DNA from: Piliocolobus tephrosceles
Lineage: Eukaryota; Chordata; Mammalia; Primates; Cercopithecidae
Assembly: GCF_002776525.5 (NCBI RefSeq)
Contig: NC_045440.1
Span: forward strand, 838,950-902,949
Direction: 5' to 3'
Length of the DNA stretch: 64,000 bases
The first letter of the stretch is position 1. Each line of letters begins with the position of its first letter. Position numbers and translations under genes: made by a program. Below are positions 44,843-56,880 of this stretch, piece by piece. A model generated the notes under the pieces. The model was not told the DNA's origin. It worked only from the letters and a program-made list of their open reading frames with translations, and did no database searches.

Positions 44843-45096
44843 GCACCTCTGTCTTCTAAGTCACAAATCACACTCATAGACTTTTCATCCCAAATCAGAC
44901 ATCTTCAAATGTACACTCCACAAGAGCTGGCTCTAATCTCTATTCTCTAGAAAACAAGGAGCTTTGTTAACTGTCCTCTCCTTTGGGAAATGCTAGCTTT
45001 CACTTCAGAAAGCAGAATCTTAGGAGTTTGAAATAAACATTTTAAAAGCCAGTTTGGTTGCAATTTTAAGTACATTAAGTTAACAGTATATTTTAT

Positions 45097-45402
45097 TAAT
45101 TTTTTTTTTTTTTTTTTTGAGAGACTGAGTCTTGCTCTGTCGCCCAGGCTGGAGTGCAGTGGTCAATCTCAGCTCACTGCAACCCCTGCCTCCCGGGTTC
45201 AAGCAATTCTTGTGCCTCAGCCTCCCAAGTAGCTGGGATTACAGGCATGCAGCACCATGCCCAGCTAAGTTTTGTATTTTTGGTAGAGACAGGATTTCAC
45301 CATGTTGGCCAGGCTGGTGTTGAACTCCTGACCTCAAGTGATTCACCTGCCTCAGCCTCCCAAACTGCTGGGATTACAGGCGTGAGCCACTGTACCCAGC
45401 CA
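45097..45402 (-). mobile_element. AluS-type
   Basis: T18 tail, GAGACTGAGTCTTGCTCTGT to GTGAGCCACTGTACCCAGCC. Confidence 0.95.
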
Positions 45403-45805
45403 AGTTTTTAAAAAAATAATAGTGAATATTGAAGATGGGTGTTTTTATCAGTGGAAACCCATCAATGGGTACAAATGGTAAATCTGTTTGTTCTGGACTT
45501 TTATGAAATTTCCTGCCCAGAATCCTCCTCCTCTTGGGGGCTGAACCTTCCTGGTGCCTTCCCTGAAATGTTCTGACCCAACTCATCCCCCAATACCCCA
45601 ACCATAATTAATTGGCCCAAGAGAGGGCACCTGGAAGCAGAGCCAATGAGTTCTTTCTCTACAATTTTCGACCTATGGGCAAAAGAGGTCAGTTAGCATC
45701 TGGTGTTACAAACTACAAGATGTGAAATTTGAGAACAATATGGACACACTTCCTACCACGTGGGTAAATCTGGTGAAACAAGTAGAGATGAAAGATGGGG
45801 AGGGG
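45403..45805. other. Unassigned sequence, no gene seen
   Basis: Nothing recognisable; one 75-codon minus frame only. Confidence 0.35.
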
Positions 45806-45806
45806 A

Positions 45807-46092
45807 CCGGGCGTGGTGGCTCACAGCTGTAATCCCAGTACTTTGGGAGGCTGAGGTGGGCAGATCCCCTGAGGTCAGGAGTTCGAGACCAGCCTGGCCA
45901 GCATGGTGAAACCCCATCTCTACTAAAAATACAAAAACTAGCTGGGCGTGGTGGCGGGTGCCTGTAATCCCAGCTACTCTGGAAACTGAGACAGGAGAAT
46001 TGCTTGAACATAGTAGGCAGAGGTTACGGTGAACTGAGATCACACCACTGCACTCCAGCCTGGGCAACCAAGTGAGATTCTGTCTCATAGGA
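45807..46092 (+). mobile_element. AluS-type
   Basis: ACCGGGCGTGGTGGCTCACA to GATTCTGTCTCATAGG, with only a degenerate tail. Confidence 0.94.
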
Positions 46093-46204
46093 AGGAAAGA
46101 AGGATGGAGAGTGAATCTTGGGAGTCTCAGGGCCAGTCGCCACATCCTCTCTCTCTCAAGTGAACTTGTAATTCTCCAGTAGCTGCCAGCCTGGAGGGTT
46201 TGCC

Positions 46205-46493
46205 TTTGAGACAGGGTCTCACTCTATCACCCAGGCTGGAGTGCAGTGGTGTGATCATGGCTGGCTTCAACCTCAGCCTCCTGGACTCAAGCAATCCTCC
46301 TGCCTCAGCCCCCTAAGTAGGTGGGACTATAGGTATGCACCACCATGCCTGGCTAATTTTTGTATTTTTTGTAGATTCAGGGTTTTGCCAGGTTACACAG
46401 GCTGGTCTCAAGTTCCTGGGCTCAAGCGATCCACCCACCTTGGCCTCCCAAAGTGTTGTGATTACAGGTGTGAGCCACCACACCCAGCCAAGG
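46205..46493 (-). mobile_element. AluJ-type (inside duplication copy 2)
   Basis: TTTGAGACAGGGTCTCACTC to GAGCCACCACACCCAGCC. Counterpart of 17236-17526. Confidence 0.93.
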
Positions 46494-46880
46494 GTTTGCT
46501 TTTCTTTTTTCCTGAGATAAAGCATTTTGAGTGTGAAAGTGGGAGGTGGGGAAAAAGAGGGAAACTCAAGTTCTCTCTTCTTTAGGAAAATCTTCCAGAG
46601 AGGGAGGTGGTTTTAACGCAGTCAATCTACCCATAACAGAATCTAGCATCACCACAAGTTATTGGAAAGTTTGCAGATTACAGCCTGCCCTAACTGATTT
46701 ACTGGGTAATCTGCCTTATATATTATTCATGGCTCCTCCTCATTGGCTCATTGGCTCATGCCATTGATAGTGTACTCATTTGGGACAAGGATCCGAAGAC
46801 TAAAAGTGTGTGTTTCAGGACATGTGTAGCACAATATTTCAAAATTAAGTAAAATTACAGCTAATACTTCTTGTGTGCCT
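46205..46880 (+). repeat. Copy 2 of the dispersed direct duplication (~676 bp)
   Basis: Same order and orientation as 17242-17916. At the right edge the sequence continues smoothly into a MIR (TGTGTGCCTACTATGTTCT). In copy 1 the matching position jumps into an Alu fragment, so copy 2 keeps the ancestral right junction. Its open frame (46546-46767) shares a pattern with copy 1, including KVCRLQPALTDLLG and a terminal SCH. Confidence 0.93.
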
Positions 46881-47090
46881 ACTATGTTCTATGCACCCTT
46901 CCAAAGCTGTCTACATTTCAGCTCATTTCTCTTTTACAACCATCTCAGTCAAGGTCATTGTCATCCTTATTTTATGGTTGAAGAAACTATGGCACAGAGG
47001 GGCTAAGTAGCTTGTCCAGGGTCACCTAGGTGATGTGGGGTAGAATCAGAATTCAAATCCAGGTAGCCTGACTCCAGAATCCTTGCTCTT
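46858..47090 (-). mobile_element. MIR
   Basis: GTGTGCCTACTATGTTCTAT, ATCCTTATTTTATGGTTGAA, CAGAGGGGCTAAGTAGCTTG and CAAATCCAGGTAGCCTGACT are in antisense MIR order. Confidence 0.92.
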
Positions 47091-47509
47091 ACTCCCCATG
47101 GGACATGGTATATGTGGTTTTCCTTTAATGACCAGATACAGCATTTGGTGCTTCATGAGTAGTACTTCCTGAGCCCTGTGGGATCGCTGGATTCCTCCTG
47201 GGGAGAGAAGGTGGCTTTAGACCTGCTGCCATTATCTGCCTACGGTGGTTCAAAAGCTTGGGGATTTGTCCAGCCACTGATAACTGAAGTTTCTTGGAAT
47301 AACGTAAGCTGCGGCCAAAAGAGCAGTATTCCAATTCTTCTGTATGAAATTCTGTAGAATTCTGTAAGAATTTCCTTATACACAGTAAACATCTAATATC
47401 TAATCAATGAATTAAAAATGGAGTGACAACTAGTTATAGAGACTATCTAAATGTATAATAGGGATTGGATATTGGCCATTTCTGGGTGGTAAGAATACTG
47501 ATGATTTTT
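47091..47509. other. Unassigned sequence, no gene seen
   Basis: Nothing recognisable. Confidence 0.35.
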
Positions 47510-47511
47510 AC

Positions 47512-47816
47512 TTTGTTTTTCAAGTTTTTGTTTGAGATGGAGCCTCGCTCTGTCGCCCAGGCTGGAGTGATGTGTTGTGATCTCCACTCACTACAACCTC
47601 TGCCTCCTGGGTTCAAAGCAATTCTCCTGCCTCAGCCTTCTGAGTAGCTGGGATTACAGGCAACTGCCACCACGCCCAGCTAATTTTTGTATTTTTAGTA
47701 GAGACGAGGTTTCACCATGTTGGCCAGTCTGGTCTTGAACTCCTGACTTCAGGTGATCCGCCCGCCTCAGCCTCCCAAAGTGCTGGGGTTACAGGCATGA
47801 GCCAGCATGCCCGGCC
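47512..47816 (-). mobile_element. AluS-type
   Basis: TGTTTGAGATGGAGCCTCGC to GAGCCAGCATGCCCGGCC. CTTTGTTTTTCAAGTTTTTG before it and TGTATTTCAAGTTTTTAAC after it share TTTCAAGTTTTT-like flanks. Confidence 0.94.
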
Positions 47817-47829
47817 TGTATTTCAAGTT

Positions 47830-48307
47830 TTTAACCAATTACATGTATCCTTATTTTCAAATCAGAAAAAAAGTATTTTTTGAAAGAAGACATTTAGATG
47901 CAATAATTATCTTGTGTAGTTTTTGTTTCATTTTTGTGTTTTATACTCCAAAATAAATGTTTTACTTTGCATGTTGCATGTCCTAAGTGTAAAGTTTTAT
48001 GTAAATAGTCAATAAATACCTGTTGTCATATTTGTTAATATATTCCATTTTCATAAGACCCTGTCATTCTTGATTTTAAAAAATCATAAAATTTAAAAAT
48101 ATAATAATAGATGAAACTCTTAGAATAATGGACTTACATATATGCATTAATAATATGTACCTAGTACTTTAGGACCCTAATTTTTTCTTATAATTTTTGT
48201 TTCTTTCAATTCAAGCAAATGCTTCATCACCCCAGGAAGCTTTCTGCAGGCAGGAAGCAGGAAGAGCCTACGAGCTTTCCAGGCCTTTGTTTAGAAATGG
48301 CTCCATT
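47830..48307. other. AT-rich sequence, no gene seen
   Basis: No long frame; no repeat named. Confidence 0.35.
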
Positions 48308-48325
48308 AAGAACTATAGGGTCTGA

Positions 48326-48623
48326 GGCCAGGCGCGGTGGCTCAAGCCTGTAATCCCAGCACTTTGGGAGGCCGAGACGGGTGGATCACGAGGTCAGGAG
48401 ATCGAGACCATCCTGGCTAACACAGTGAAACCCCGTCTCTAATAAAAATACAAAAAACTAGCCAGGCGTGGTGGCGGGCGCCTGTAGTCCCAGCTACTTG
48501 GAGGCTGAGGCGGGAGAATGGCGTGAACCCTGGAGGCGGAGCTTGCAGTGAGCCGAGATCGCGCCACTGCACTCCAGCCTGGGTGACACAGCGAGACTCC
48601 GCCTCAAAAAAAAAAAAAAAAAA
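48326..48623 (+). mobile_element. AluY (OWM-type)
   Basis: Full length. The exact 18-bp target duplication AAGAACTATAGGGTCTGA lies at 48308-48325 and 48624-48641. Confidence 0.98.
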
Positions 48624-48974
48624 AAGAACTATAGGGTCTGAAGAGCAAGGGTCTTTCCAAAACAAAGACGACCTTCCCATATGGATGACAGAAGTGAAAA
48701 CTGGGGGTGTCAGAATAGCAGAGGCCTCTGTCACTCCCCTTGGGGTGCAGGGAGATGTGGTGGTATCTTGCATGGGGTGTGGTATAATTGGAATGTGGGG
48801 CCCTGGGCACTAGAGGGTCCTGGTCTCGTGAATGAGTCCTGATAGCCCAATACTACTTAAAAACAGCAGACAGCAGTAGGCCTGCAGGACCTGGCACCCA
48901 GTGGTCAGAGACGAGGCTCTTATCTCTGTATGGATGTCTAGCTCATGATCAGAAGGCGCAGCCCCTTGCCAGCC

Positions 48975-49342
48975 TGTTATAGATTGAGATGTGACCTCTT
49001 AAAACCTATGTATTGAATAGGACTGTGTTGAGAGATCAGGTCTTTAAACAGACGTTTAAATTAAAAAGAGGTCCTGTGACTGGTCCTTCATCTAATACAA
49101 TTGGTATCCCTATAAGCAGAGGAGATTTGGACACAGAAGCACATAGAGGGATGACCAGATGAGGACACAGGGAGAAGATGACATCTACAAGCCAAGGAGA
49201 GAGACCTTAGGAGAAACCAACCCCACTGACACCCTGACCTTGGACTTCCAGCCTCTGGAATAGTGAGAAAATAAGTTTCTGTTACTTAAGTCACCCAATC
49301 TGTGCTAATCTGTTACAGCAGCCTTAGCAGACTAATGCACAA
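48975..49342 (+). mobile_element. MLT1-class MaLR LTR
   Basis: TGTTATAGATTGAGATGTGA, ATTGGTATCCCTATAAGCAG, GACCTTGGACTTCCAGCCTC and CAGCCTTAGCAGACTAATGC are in order from start to end of an MLT1 LTR. Confidence 0.92.
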
Positions 49343-51770
49343 GCATTTGTCCTATGTGAGACTCCAGAATTCTCACATCCTCAGGTGGACAACCCCAGGA
49401 TGACTGAGGCAGAAAGCTTGCCACTCTTGTAGCATTAGGGCCAGAATAGCAACTCAATTGTTTAATTAAAAATAAAACAATGCCTTATTTCTTCCACATC
49501 TAAATTTGCACCCTGTGATTCAAACTTATTACCCATGTTCTTTTGTTGCATGTTGATTTTGCTGTACTATATTTTGAGGAATCTGTTTTTATTTATACTA
49601 TTTTTTTTAATGTATCTCTCTTAGAACTCATTATTTTTTTACCCATTGTAACATTGTTCAAAATCACTTAATACATTTCTTACTTTTCTAGGAAGATTGG
49701 CTATACTGATTTTTGTCTTAAGTGTTCAAAACTGCACATATACACACACGCATATGCGTGCACACACACACACATTTTCTTTTATAGGAAGTCTTCAGAG
49801 GGAGGTCTCACTATAGAGGAGAGACTTAGGAGAAAGAATTGGAAGCCAAATCTCCCAGTTTTCAGCTGATTCAGCTGATAGGAGGCAGAACAAACCAACA
49901 ATAAACAGGAAAAGCATTGAAAAGGACTTTGAGACTTCTGTGATTTTTATCAGCAGATAGCAAGTATAATTTAATGTAGACAAACTAATAATTAATTGGA
50001 GAACAAGAAGGTCAGTCCAGTGATGTGGGCAGAAAGTAATCCTCCAGCACACAGATCAATAAAAGGATTTAGGGATTATTCTTGAAAAATCATTAAAACT
50101 GTTAGTCTAGTGCACAGTTCTGGCAACAAAGGCAAATGGCGTTAGCAGAGAGAAAGCATAGGAAACCGGGGGTGGCACCTGTTATTTTGAAAAGAACTTG
50201 TTTGATCTAGTCAGGAATATCATCATGGTAGCAATTGTTATGTAAGAAAGTACTAGAAGAATGACAAAACCCAAGAATCAAATGTATCCACTTACACAGG
50301 GGACTGCATACTCCAGTGCCTTTGAGGACCAAGCACGTAGGTGAATGTGTGAAGTGACCATGGGAATGGTGACTTTTAGGAATGGCAGGAACTGAGTTAG
50401 ATGGAGGGTGCTTAAAAGTTTTCAGGTTTTTTCACACACACCCACACATGCACCCACCCACCCATCCACCCACACATTGTATTGGCCAAACAAAACCTGT
50501 CTGCCTGCTCAGTTCAGCTCTTGGCTGCCAGTGGAGATCTTGGTGCCTCTCTTCTGCCTCCTCCCTACTTGGAGAGTCCCTGGAGGGCAAAGCTATGTCT
50601 TAACCTTATATCCTGCCTGTACTGTATCTCCCTTCTTACTTTGCCCAGTGAACATTGGTTCCAAGTGCTACTGACAATTGCTGTACCTGTTATCCAGTGG
50701 CCATGACCTCTGAAGTTGCACATCAAAAAGGGCCCATATGTGGGCCAAAAATGCCAATTCTGTGCTTTACACAGCTTCCCTAAACCTACTTTGCATGTGA
50801 TGTGTAAATTATTTTTGTCTGTGTTCCATATAATGCTGCATTTTTTTTTTTCTCTTCAGTGTATTCCTCCCACCAAACTTGGCCTTTCTTCATCCTGATC
50901 TTTCCCTTCCCATCTTTAGCATTATAAAACGGAATTTCTCTGTTGGTTTTTCCTTTTCTGCCCTCTCGTCTTGGTTCCTTTTGCTCTTTATCCTTTCTTT
51001 TTTCTCACATTTATGTTGCAACCTCAATGAATGGTATTGTCAGGGAGTGTGACCTTCTGGTTAGTAGAGTTTGTGTTGTTTAACTGACATTCTACTCCTT
51101 CAAACAGTGCAACTTTTTCTGGTGGGTAATGTTTCTGGAATAGATGGGTAGTGAAGAAGTACTTTAGGTTGATCTTTATTTATCTGTTCAAATTCTGTAC
51201 TATGAGATCTATATAAAAGAATCTACATGACATATATGTAACAAATATGTAAATGATATATATAAATTATAAAGCATAATAAAATGAATACCTCTGAACC
51301 CACCCTCCATCTTAATAAGTAGAATATTGAAAATCCTGTTGACATCTTGTATTTTACTCAGTGTTTCTTTGATGCCTGCCAATCCTGCCTTAGGGTCACC
51401 ATTATAAGCATCAATTATGACTGTACAATATGATGTATGTATAATGTAATGCTTTAGTCAAAATATAAAATAAGCCTCTGAGTTGCTTCTTGCATCTGTC
51501 ACATCTTCTCCTTCCCAGATGTTACTGTGGTGGCATGGGCCTTGAGGAGCTCATCTATACCATGACAAGAGCACCCTCATTTGTCTCTCGGTCTCCATTT
51601 TCACTCAAGGTTGAACCAGGAGCTGGATATCGAGGCAGGCCTCTAGGAGGGTGTGAGTGGGGGGGATTCAGTCAATACAGACAAGAAAATATGTGTCTCA
51701 ATTAGAAATATGGTATTAGTTCAGTTTTCATACAACTCCAAATAACTAGCAAAATAGGAGTTGATTCTAT
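49343..51770. other. Single-copy sequence with simple repeats, no gene seen
   Basis: About 2.4 kb. It contains a CA-rich stretch (49738-49775), a C/A-rich stretch of CCCACCCACCCATCCACC type (about 50434-50478) and an AT-rich patch near 51210-51290. Frames of 70-88 codons cluster over the C/A-rich stretch on all three plus frames, a composition effect. Confidence 0.45.
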
Positions 51771-51774
51771 TTAC

Positions 51775-52358
51775 ATGCCACATTAGTTTCCAATTGTTCT
51801 GTGACAAATTACTACAAATTAAGCATCTTAAAACAATGCACATTTATTATCTCATAGTTTGTGTTGGGCAGGATTTCAAGGCAAAGGTTGGCTGCATCCT
51901 CTGCTCAGCCTCTCATATGGCTGCAATAAAGGCATTGGCTGGGATTGCACTCTCATCTGGAGGCTCAACTGGGGAAGAATCCACTTCCAAGCTTATTCAG
52001 GTTGTTGGCAGAATTGATTTCCTTGTGGTTATATCACTGAGGGTCTCACTTTTTTTGCTAGCTAATGGCTTGAGGCTGATCCTGAGTCCTCGCGGTCACC
52101 TGCAGTTTTTCTTGTCACATGGGCTTCTTCAACATGGCTGCTTGCTTCATTGCTGCAGGGAGAGTCTCTGGCTTCTGTCTGCTAAGGTGAAGTCTTACAT
52201 GATGTAACATAATCCAGGAGAGTGACATCCCATCACCTTTGTCATGTTCTGTGGGTCACAGGTCCTGCCTACCCTCAAGGGGAGGGGATGACACAGTGGC
52301 ATAAACACCAGAAGGGGAATCACTGGGGGTCATCTTAGCATTCTGTCTACTACATATA
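51775..52358 (-). mobile_element. LTR-like old repeat (MaLR/ERVL type)
   Basis: TTTCCAATTGTTCTGTGACA, AAGCATCTTAAAACAATGCA, GGTTGTTGGCAGAATTGATT and CTTAGCATTCTGTCTACTAC follow a familiar antisense MLT1-class LTR pattern. The 148-codon plus frame 51761-52207 is a readthrough of it. Confidence 0.6.
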
Positions 52359-52815
52359 CCTAAGTGGACAGTGCTTTGGAGCAGGAAAACAAATCCTCAT
52401 CAGGCAGATATATTTTGTTGGGGTTTCTTCCCAAAGATTTTGTGATTATAATTAACTGAAAGTTGGCATTCTACTGAAATGTTAAAACCAAATGATGCAT
52501 TATGTAGTGCTGAGTATTTGGAAGGAGAGACTTATTTTATTATTTAAATTTTAAACCTTAAATATACTCCCCAAAGTGCTTTAGTTTAAAAAAGTGTAAA
52601 GTAGAACCGATGAGAGAAAAAGTATATAGTGGAGGGAACTATTTTTCCAATTTTAGAAAAGACAATTGATTCTCTTTGGGCTAGGAAAAATTAATCAGTT
52701 CCTGAATATGACTTTTATCAAAAGAAAATTCATTTCTCCCTGTTTCAATTAAATAAGTGTTGAACCACAAAAATACTGGTTTACAGAGATACAAATTAAT
52801 TAGTTAGCCCAGTGT
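52359..52815. other. AT-rich sequence, no gene seen
   Basis: Nothing recognisable. Confidence 0.35.
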
Positions 52816-52819
52816 ACTC

Positions 52820-53420
52820 GTCAACGTTTGCTCTAACTTCCACACTGTCATCAAAGCTATCTGTCTTAAACATAAACTTGGTTTTGTCACCTTTCTGATA
52901 AAAGCCTCTGATAATTTCCCATTGCCTATAGGATCAACTTTGTCTTTTTTTTTTGAGACAGAGTTGTGCTCTGGCACCCAGGCTGTAGTGCAGTTGGGCA
53001 ATCACAGCTCACTGCAGCTTCAAACTCCTGGCCTTAAGCAATCCTTCCACCCTGGCCTCCCAAAGCTTTGGGATTACAGGCAGGAGCTACTGCACCTGGT
53101 CTTAAATCTTAAGCTTGATATTTATGAATCTTCAACAATTGGCTCCCTTCTACACTTACCGTCTTCCTCTCCTTTCGTGCCTCTTGCTCCATCCAATGCT
53201 GTGGACAAACCACACAGTTTCATAAACCCCATTGCTCCTCTTTCTTGTCCTTGTCTCTGCACAGGTTATGCCCTCTACTTAGTGTGTGTCTACTTGCTCT
53301 TTGGGAGTTCCAGAGACTTTGCTTCTAGGCCCCAAGGAGAGATGTATCTATTTCTCTTACCAATAGATTCCTTGGAGATGATGCCTGACACACAGTAAGT
53401 ACTCAAGTATTGCCTGAATA
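52820..53420 (+). mobile_element. L2 fragment split by FLAM
   Basis: TAACTTCCACACTGTCATCA and AAAGCCTCTGATAATTTCCC before the insertion, then CACACAGTAAGTACTCAAGT near the end. Diverged sense L2. Confidence 0.7.
52946..53101 (-). mobile_element. Monomeric Alu (FLAM)
   Basis: One monomer only (TTTTGAGACAGAGTTGTGCT to GGAGCTACTGCACCTGG), inserted in an L2. Confidence 0.88.
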
Positions 53421-53519
53421 CGTAAATCTCAGATTTCTCTTATTCAAAATGAGGGATTAGATGAAATGATGGTTCCTTATAGCTCCAAATTTTAAAAAAT
53501 CATCACATGGATTAAGAGA

Positions 53520-53990
53520 ATGTAAGACTGCATATAAATAAACTGTGTGGAACAGATTCTAAATGCTACAGGGTTTCAGAGGAAGAAGGTATTATACTGT
53601 GCTGGAATAGTCAAGAACATTTTTTGCTAAAGGAGGTGGAATTTGAAATAGGTATTGAAAGATGAGAGGGAATTTGAGCCCTTGCTAACATTTGAGCCTT
53701 GCCTTCTTTACAGTAGGCCCTCATTAAGTTTACTGATTTGAATTGAAATGTAGACAAAGGGGGAGGAGGAAAGACTTTGCAAATGAATTAAAGCAAGACC
53801 AGGAGCTCCAGTGCAGGAATGCGCACTGGTAAATGTGGACTAGGAGGACATTTTCCTGAGCAGAGTATGTTCTGGTCAATAGTGAAAACTAATAGTGGTT
53901 CTGTAGGTTGAAGTGATATTATGTAAGATCTGAAAATGAAGGAGTGCAGTTTGGATTGGTATGGTAGGCAATAGTGAGCCATGACATCTT
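53520..53990 (-). mobile_element. L2-like fragment
   Basis: AGGAGGTGGAATTTGAAATA, GTATTGAAAGATGAGAGGGA and GAGCAGAGTATGTTCTGGTC have antisense L2 texture. Confidence 0.5.
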
Positions 53991-54194
53991 CTCTAAATAG
54001 GATGATATTATAGTATTTTAGGTTTATTAGTCCGATGCTGGTAAGCTGCCTGGATGGTCAAAGAAGAGAATAGTCAGGGAGATTAGGTAGGAGGCCTAAA
54101 CTTGGATAAAAATAGTTCCTTATATTTTTACACCTCTATGACTTAGAAGATACCCACTAAGCCTACAAGAGAGGTTACCATAAGCCTTGTAGGA

Positions 54195-54335
54195 GGTAGA
54201 GAAGATATCAATATTTTAGGAGATATTAATATTCTTATTTTACATGAGAACTGTGATTCAATCTGAATTAGCCCAAGGTCATATAGCTGGTAAATAGTAT
54301 ATGGCAAACGGTGTTACTGGAACTCATACCTACTT
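54195..54335 (-). mobile_element. MIR fragment
   Basis: ATTCTTATTTTACATGAGAA and CCAAGGTCATATAGCTGGTA are antisense MIR. Confidence 0.75.
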
Positions 54336-54349
54336 TTTTTCTTAACTTC

Positions 54350-54807
54350 TGTGGATGATTACTTTTATGTGTCGACCTGACTGGACTAAGGGATGCCCAG
54401 ATGACTGGTAAAACATTATTTCTGGATGTGTCTGTGGGGGTGTTTCTACAGGAGATTAACATTTGAATCTGTAGAGTGAGTAAAGAGGATCACCCTCATC
54501 AATGCATGTGGGCATCACCCAATCTGCAGAGGGTCTGAATAGGACAAAAGGGCAGAGGAAGGGCAAATGTGCTTCTGTTTCAGCTGGGACATCCATCTTC
54601 TCCCGCCGCTCTGGTTCTCAAGCCTTCAGACTCTGGGAGACTGGGATTTACAGCACCGCCCGCCCTCCCTCAGTTCTCAAGAAAGAACTGATTAAACCAC
54701 TGGCTTTCTTGCAGTGATAGGTATCCCTGTCTGTCTGTCTATCTGTCTGTCTGTCTCTCTCTCTCTTAGGTTCTGTTTCTCTGAAGAACCCTAACTAATA
54801 CAACTTC
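54350..54807 (+). mobile_element. MLT2-class ERVL LTR
   Basis: TTTTATGTGTCGACCTGACT, GGAGATTAACATTTGAATCT, CATCACCCAATCTGCAGAGG and TCTCTGAAGAACCCTAACTA are the ordered phrases of an ERVL LTR. A (CTGT)n/(CT)n array at 54727-54768 sits near its 3-prime end. Confidence 0.85.
54727..54768 (+). repeat. (CTGT)n(CT)n microsatellite
   Basis: CTGTCTGTCTATCTGTCTGT followed by CTCTCTCTCT, inside the LTR. Confidence 0.95.
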
Positions 54808-54846
54808 TAAGTCCAGTATTCCTGCCATTAAGAAAAAGAGATTTCA

Positions 54847-55151
54847 GGGCCGGGCGCGGTGGCTCAAGCCTGTAATCCCAGCACTTTGGGAGGCCGAGAC
54901 GGGTGGATCGCGAGGTCAGGAGATCGAGACCATCCTGGTAACACAGCGAAACCCCGTCTCTACTAAAAAATACAAAAAACTAGCCGGGCGTGGTGGCGGG
55001 CGCCTGTAGCCCCAGCTACTCGGGAGGCTGAGGCAGGAGAATGGCGGGAACCCGGGAGGCGGAGCTTGCAGTGAGCTGAGATCCGGCCACTGCACTCCAG
55101 CCTGGGCGACAGAGCGAGACTCCGTCTCAAAAAAAAAAAAAAAAAAAAAAA
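54847..55151 (+). mobile_element. AluY (OWM-type)
   Basis: Full length with intact CpGs. The exact 16-bp duplication AGAAAAAGAGATTTCA lies at 54831-54846 and 55152-55167. Confidence 0.98.
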
Positions 55152-55214
55152 AGAAAAAGAGATTTCAAACATTAAAACTGAGGAAGCCATGCAACTTTAT
55201 AAGGTATGTGAATC

Positions 55215-55370
55215 AGCATAATGTAGTGGAAAGAGCCATGGCCCAGATATCAGGAATTTAAATCCTAGTCCTCAGACTAAGGCAACCAGTGTGGCCTTCA
55301 ATAGAAACATTCTTCTGTGGTCAGCTTCCTTTTCATCATCTCTCACAGGGGAATTGTGCTCCAGTTCATT
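55215..55370 (+). mobile_element. MIR
   Basis: AATGTAGTGGAAAGAGCCAT and TCAGGAATTTAAATCCTAGT fit MIR. Confidence 0.7.
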
Positions 55371-55539
55371 CTGGCTCACTCGTCTTGGAATTTATGTGTC
55401 ATCAGCTAGAAGTTTCATGACCCAGTGAAGCTGGCATCATGGCAGCACAAACAAAGAAAAACGAAAAACTGGAGGAGATGGTTCATTTTAGGGCCAAGGG
55501 TGATGAGTTCAGGTTTGCACATTAGGAAAAAGCTAAAGG

Positions 55540-56330
55540 GCGTGGTAGACAGAATCATGGCCCCTTAAAGATGACCACAACCGAATCCCCCAAATCTGTA
55601 GCTATGTTACCTTATGTGGCAAAAGAAACTTTGTAGATGTGGTTGATTTAAGGATTTTGAGGTGGGGAGATTATCCTAAGTTATATGGGTGGGTCCTAAA
55701 AAAGATAGAAAGGCAAGTCAGAGTTAGAAAAGGAGATGCAGAGGCAGAAGTGGAGGTTGGAGTGAAGCGATTTCCCTCTTTGAAGACGGAAATGGGGCAG
55801 GCTATAAAACCTAGAAAAGACAGGAAAATGGATTTCTCTCCTAGAACCTCCAGAAGGAACACAGCTCTGCTGACACTTTATTTTATTTTATTTTATTCTA
55901 TTTTATTTTTATTTTTTGAGACATCTCACTCTGTCACCCAGGCTGGAGTGTAGTAGTGTGATCATTCCTCACTACAGCCTTGAACTCCTGGGCTCAAGAG
56001 ATCCTCCCACCTCAGCCTCCCTAGTAGAAGGGACTACAGGCATGTGACACCATGCCCAGATAGTTTCTTTAGTTTTTGTAGACACGGGGTCTTGCTGTAT
56101 TGCCAGGATTGGTCTCTAACTTCTGGGTTCACGTGATCCTCCTGCCTCAGCCTCCCAAAGTGTTGGGAATATGGGCGTGAGCCACTGTGCCCAGCCAACA
56201 CCTTGATTTTAGCTCCGTAAGACCCCTCTTGGAGTTCTGGTTCTCCAAGACTGTCAGATGAACTTGTAATGTTCTGAGCCACCACGTTTTTGGTAATTCG
56301 TTACAGTAGCCATAGAAAGCAAATAGCAGA
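55540..56330 (+). mobile_element. MLT1-class LTR split by AluJ
   Basis: GTGGTAGACAGAATCATGGC, GTTACCTTATGTGGCAAAAG and GGGGAGATTATCCTAAGTTA before the Alu. CACCTTGATTTTAGCTCCGT and GGTAATTCGTTACAGTAGCC after it. Confidence 0.8.
55880..56198 (-). mobile_element. AluJ-type with (TTTTA)n tail
   Basis: TTTTATTTTATTCTATTTTA tail, then GAGACATCTCACTCTGTCAC to GAGCCACTGTGCCCAGCC. Inserted in the MLT1 LTR. Confidence 0.93.
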
Positions 56331-56344
56331 AGTGACTAGGGAGG

Positions 56345-56515
56345 GAGGATGAATATTTTTTGAGCCCTTCATGTGCATCAGGCATTGAAGTCACAATCAA
56401 CTGGTGGGGGAAACGGTGTGCTCATCATTTCATGTATTAGGAAAATAAACCTAAGAGCGGAAGTAACTTGCCCAAAGTGACACAGTCAGGAATTGAGACT
56501 GGGGGCTGTGTGCGT
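56345..56515 (-). mobile_element. MIR
   Basis: TTTTTGAGCCCTTCATGTGC and AACTTGCCCAAAGTGACACA are antisense MIR. Confidence 0.85.
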
Positions 56516-56689
56516 GCTTACGCATCATGCATATGCTGTGCTGAAAGGCAAAAGCCCGCAAGGCGCCTACACAGCGACATAATCACAGGATGCTGGAAAA
56601 TCATGAAAATATGTGTATTGTACAAAGCAATGGACCAGGGAGTTGGCAATGGGGAAGACCTTCAAGTGAATGGCCAGGACCAACTATGT

Positions 56690-56880
56690 ATCAGTAGCAG
56701 GTGCTTTTTACACATGCTATTTCATGAAACACAAAACACCCTGCAAGGTAAATTTTATTCTCCTTATTTTTATGGTTGACAAAGGGAGGCTTCAATTTAG
56801 AAAGTACCTTGCCCCAAGTACTACAGCTAGTTAATGCCAGAGCTAAGATTTAAATATAGAGCCTGCCTCCTGTGATTAAG
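56690..56880 (-). mobile_element. MIR
   Basis: TTTACACATGCTATTTCATG, CTCCTTATTTTTATGGTTGA and ACTACAGCTAGTTAATGCCA are antisense MIR. Confidence 0.85.

Noticed and set aside
50382..50706. Three overlapping plus frames over a CCCACC-rich stretch
   Set aside because: Low-complexity C/A repeats keep all frames open; no protein signal.
51761..52207. 148-codon plus-strand open frame
   Set aside because: It reads through an old LTR-like repeat and has no protein features; long frames in such elements arise by chance.
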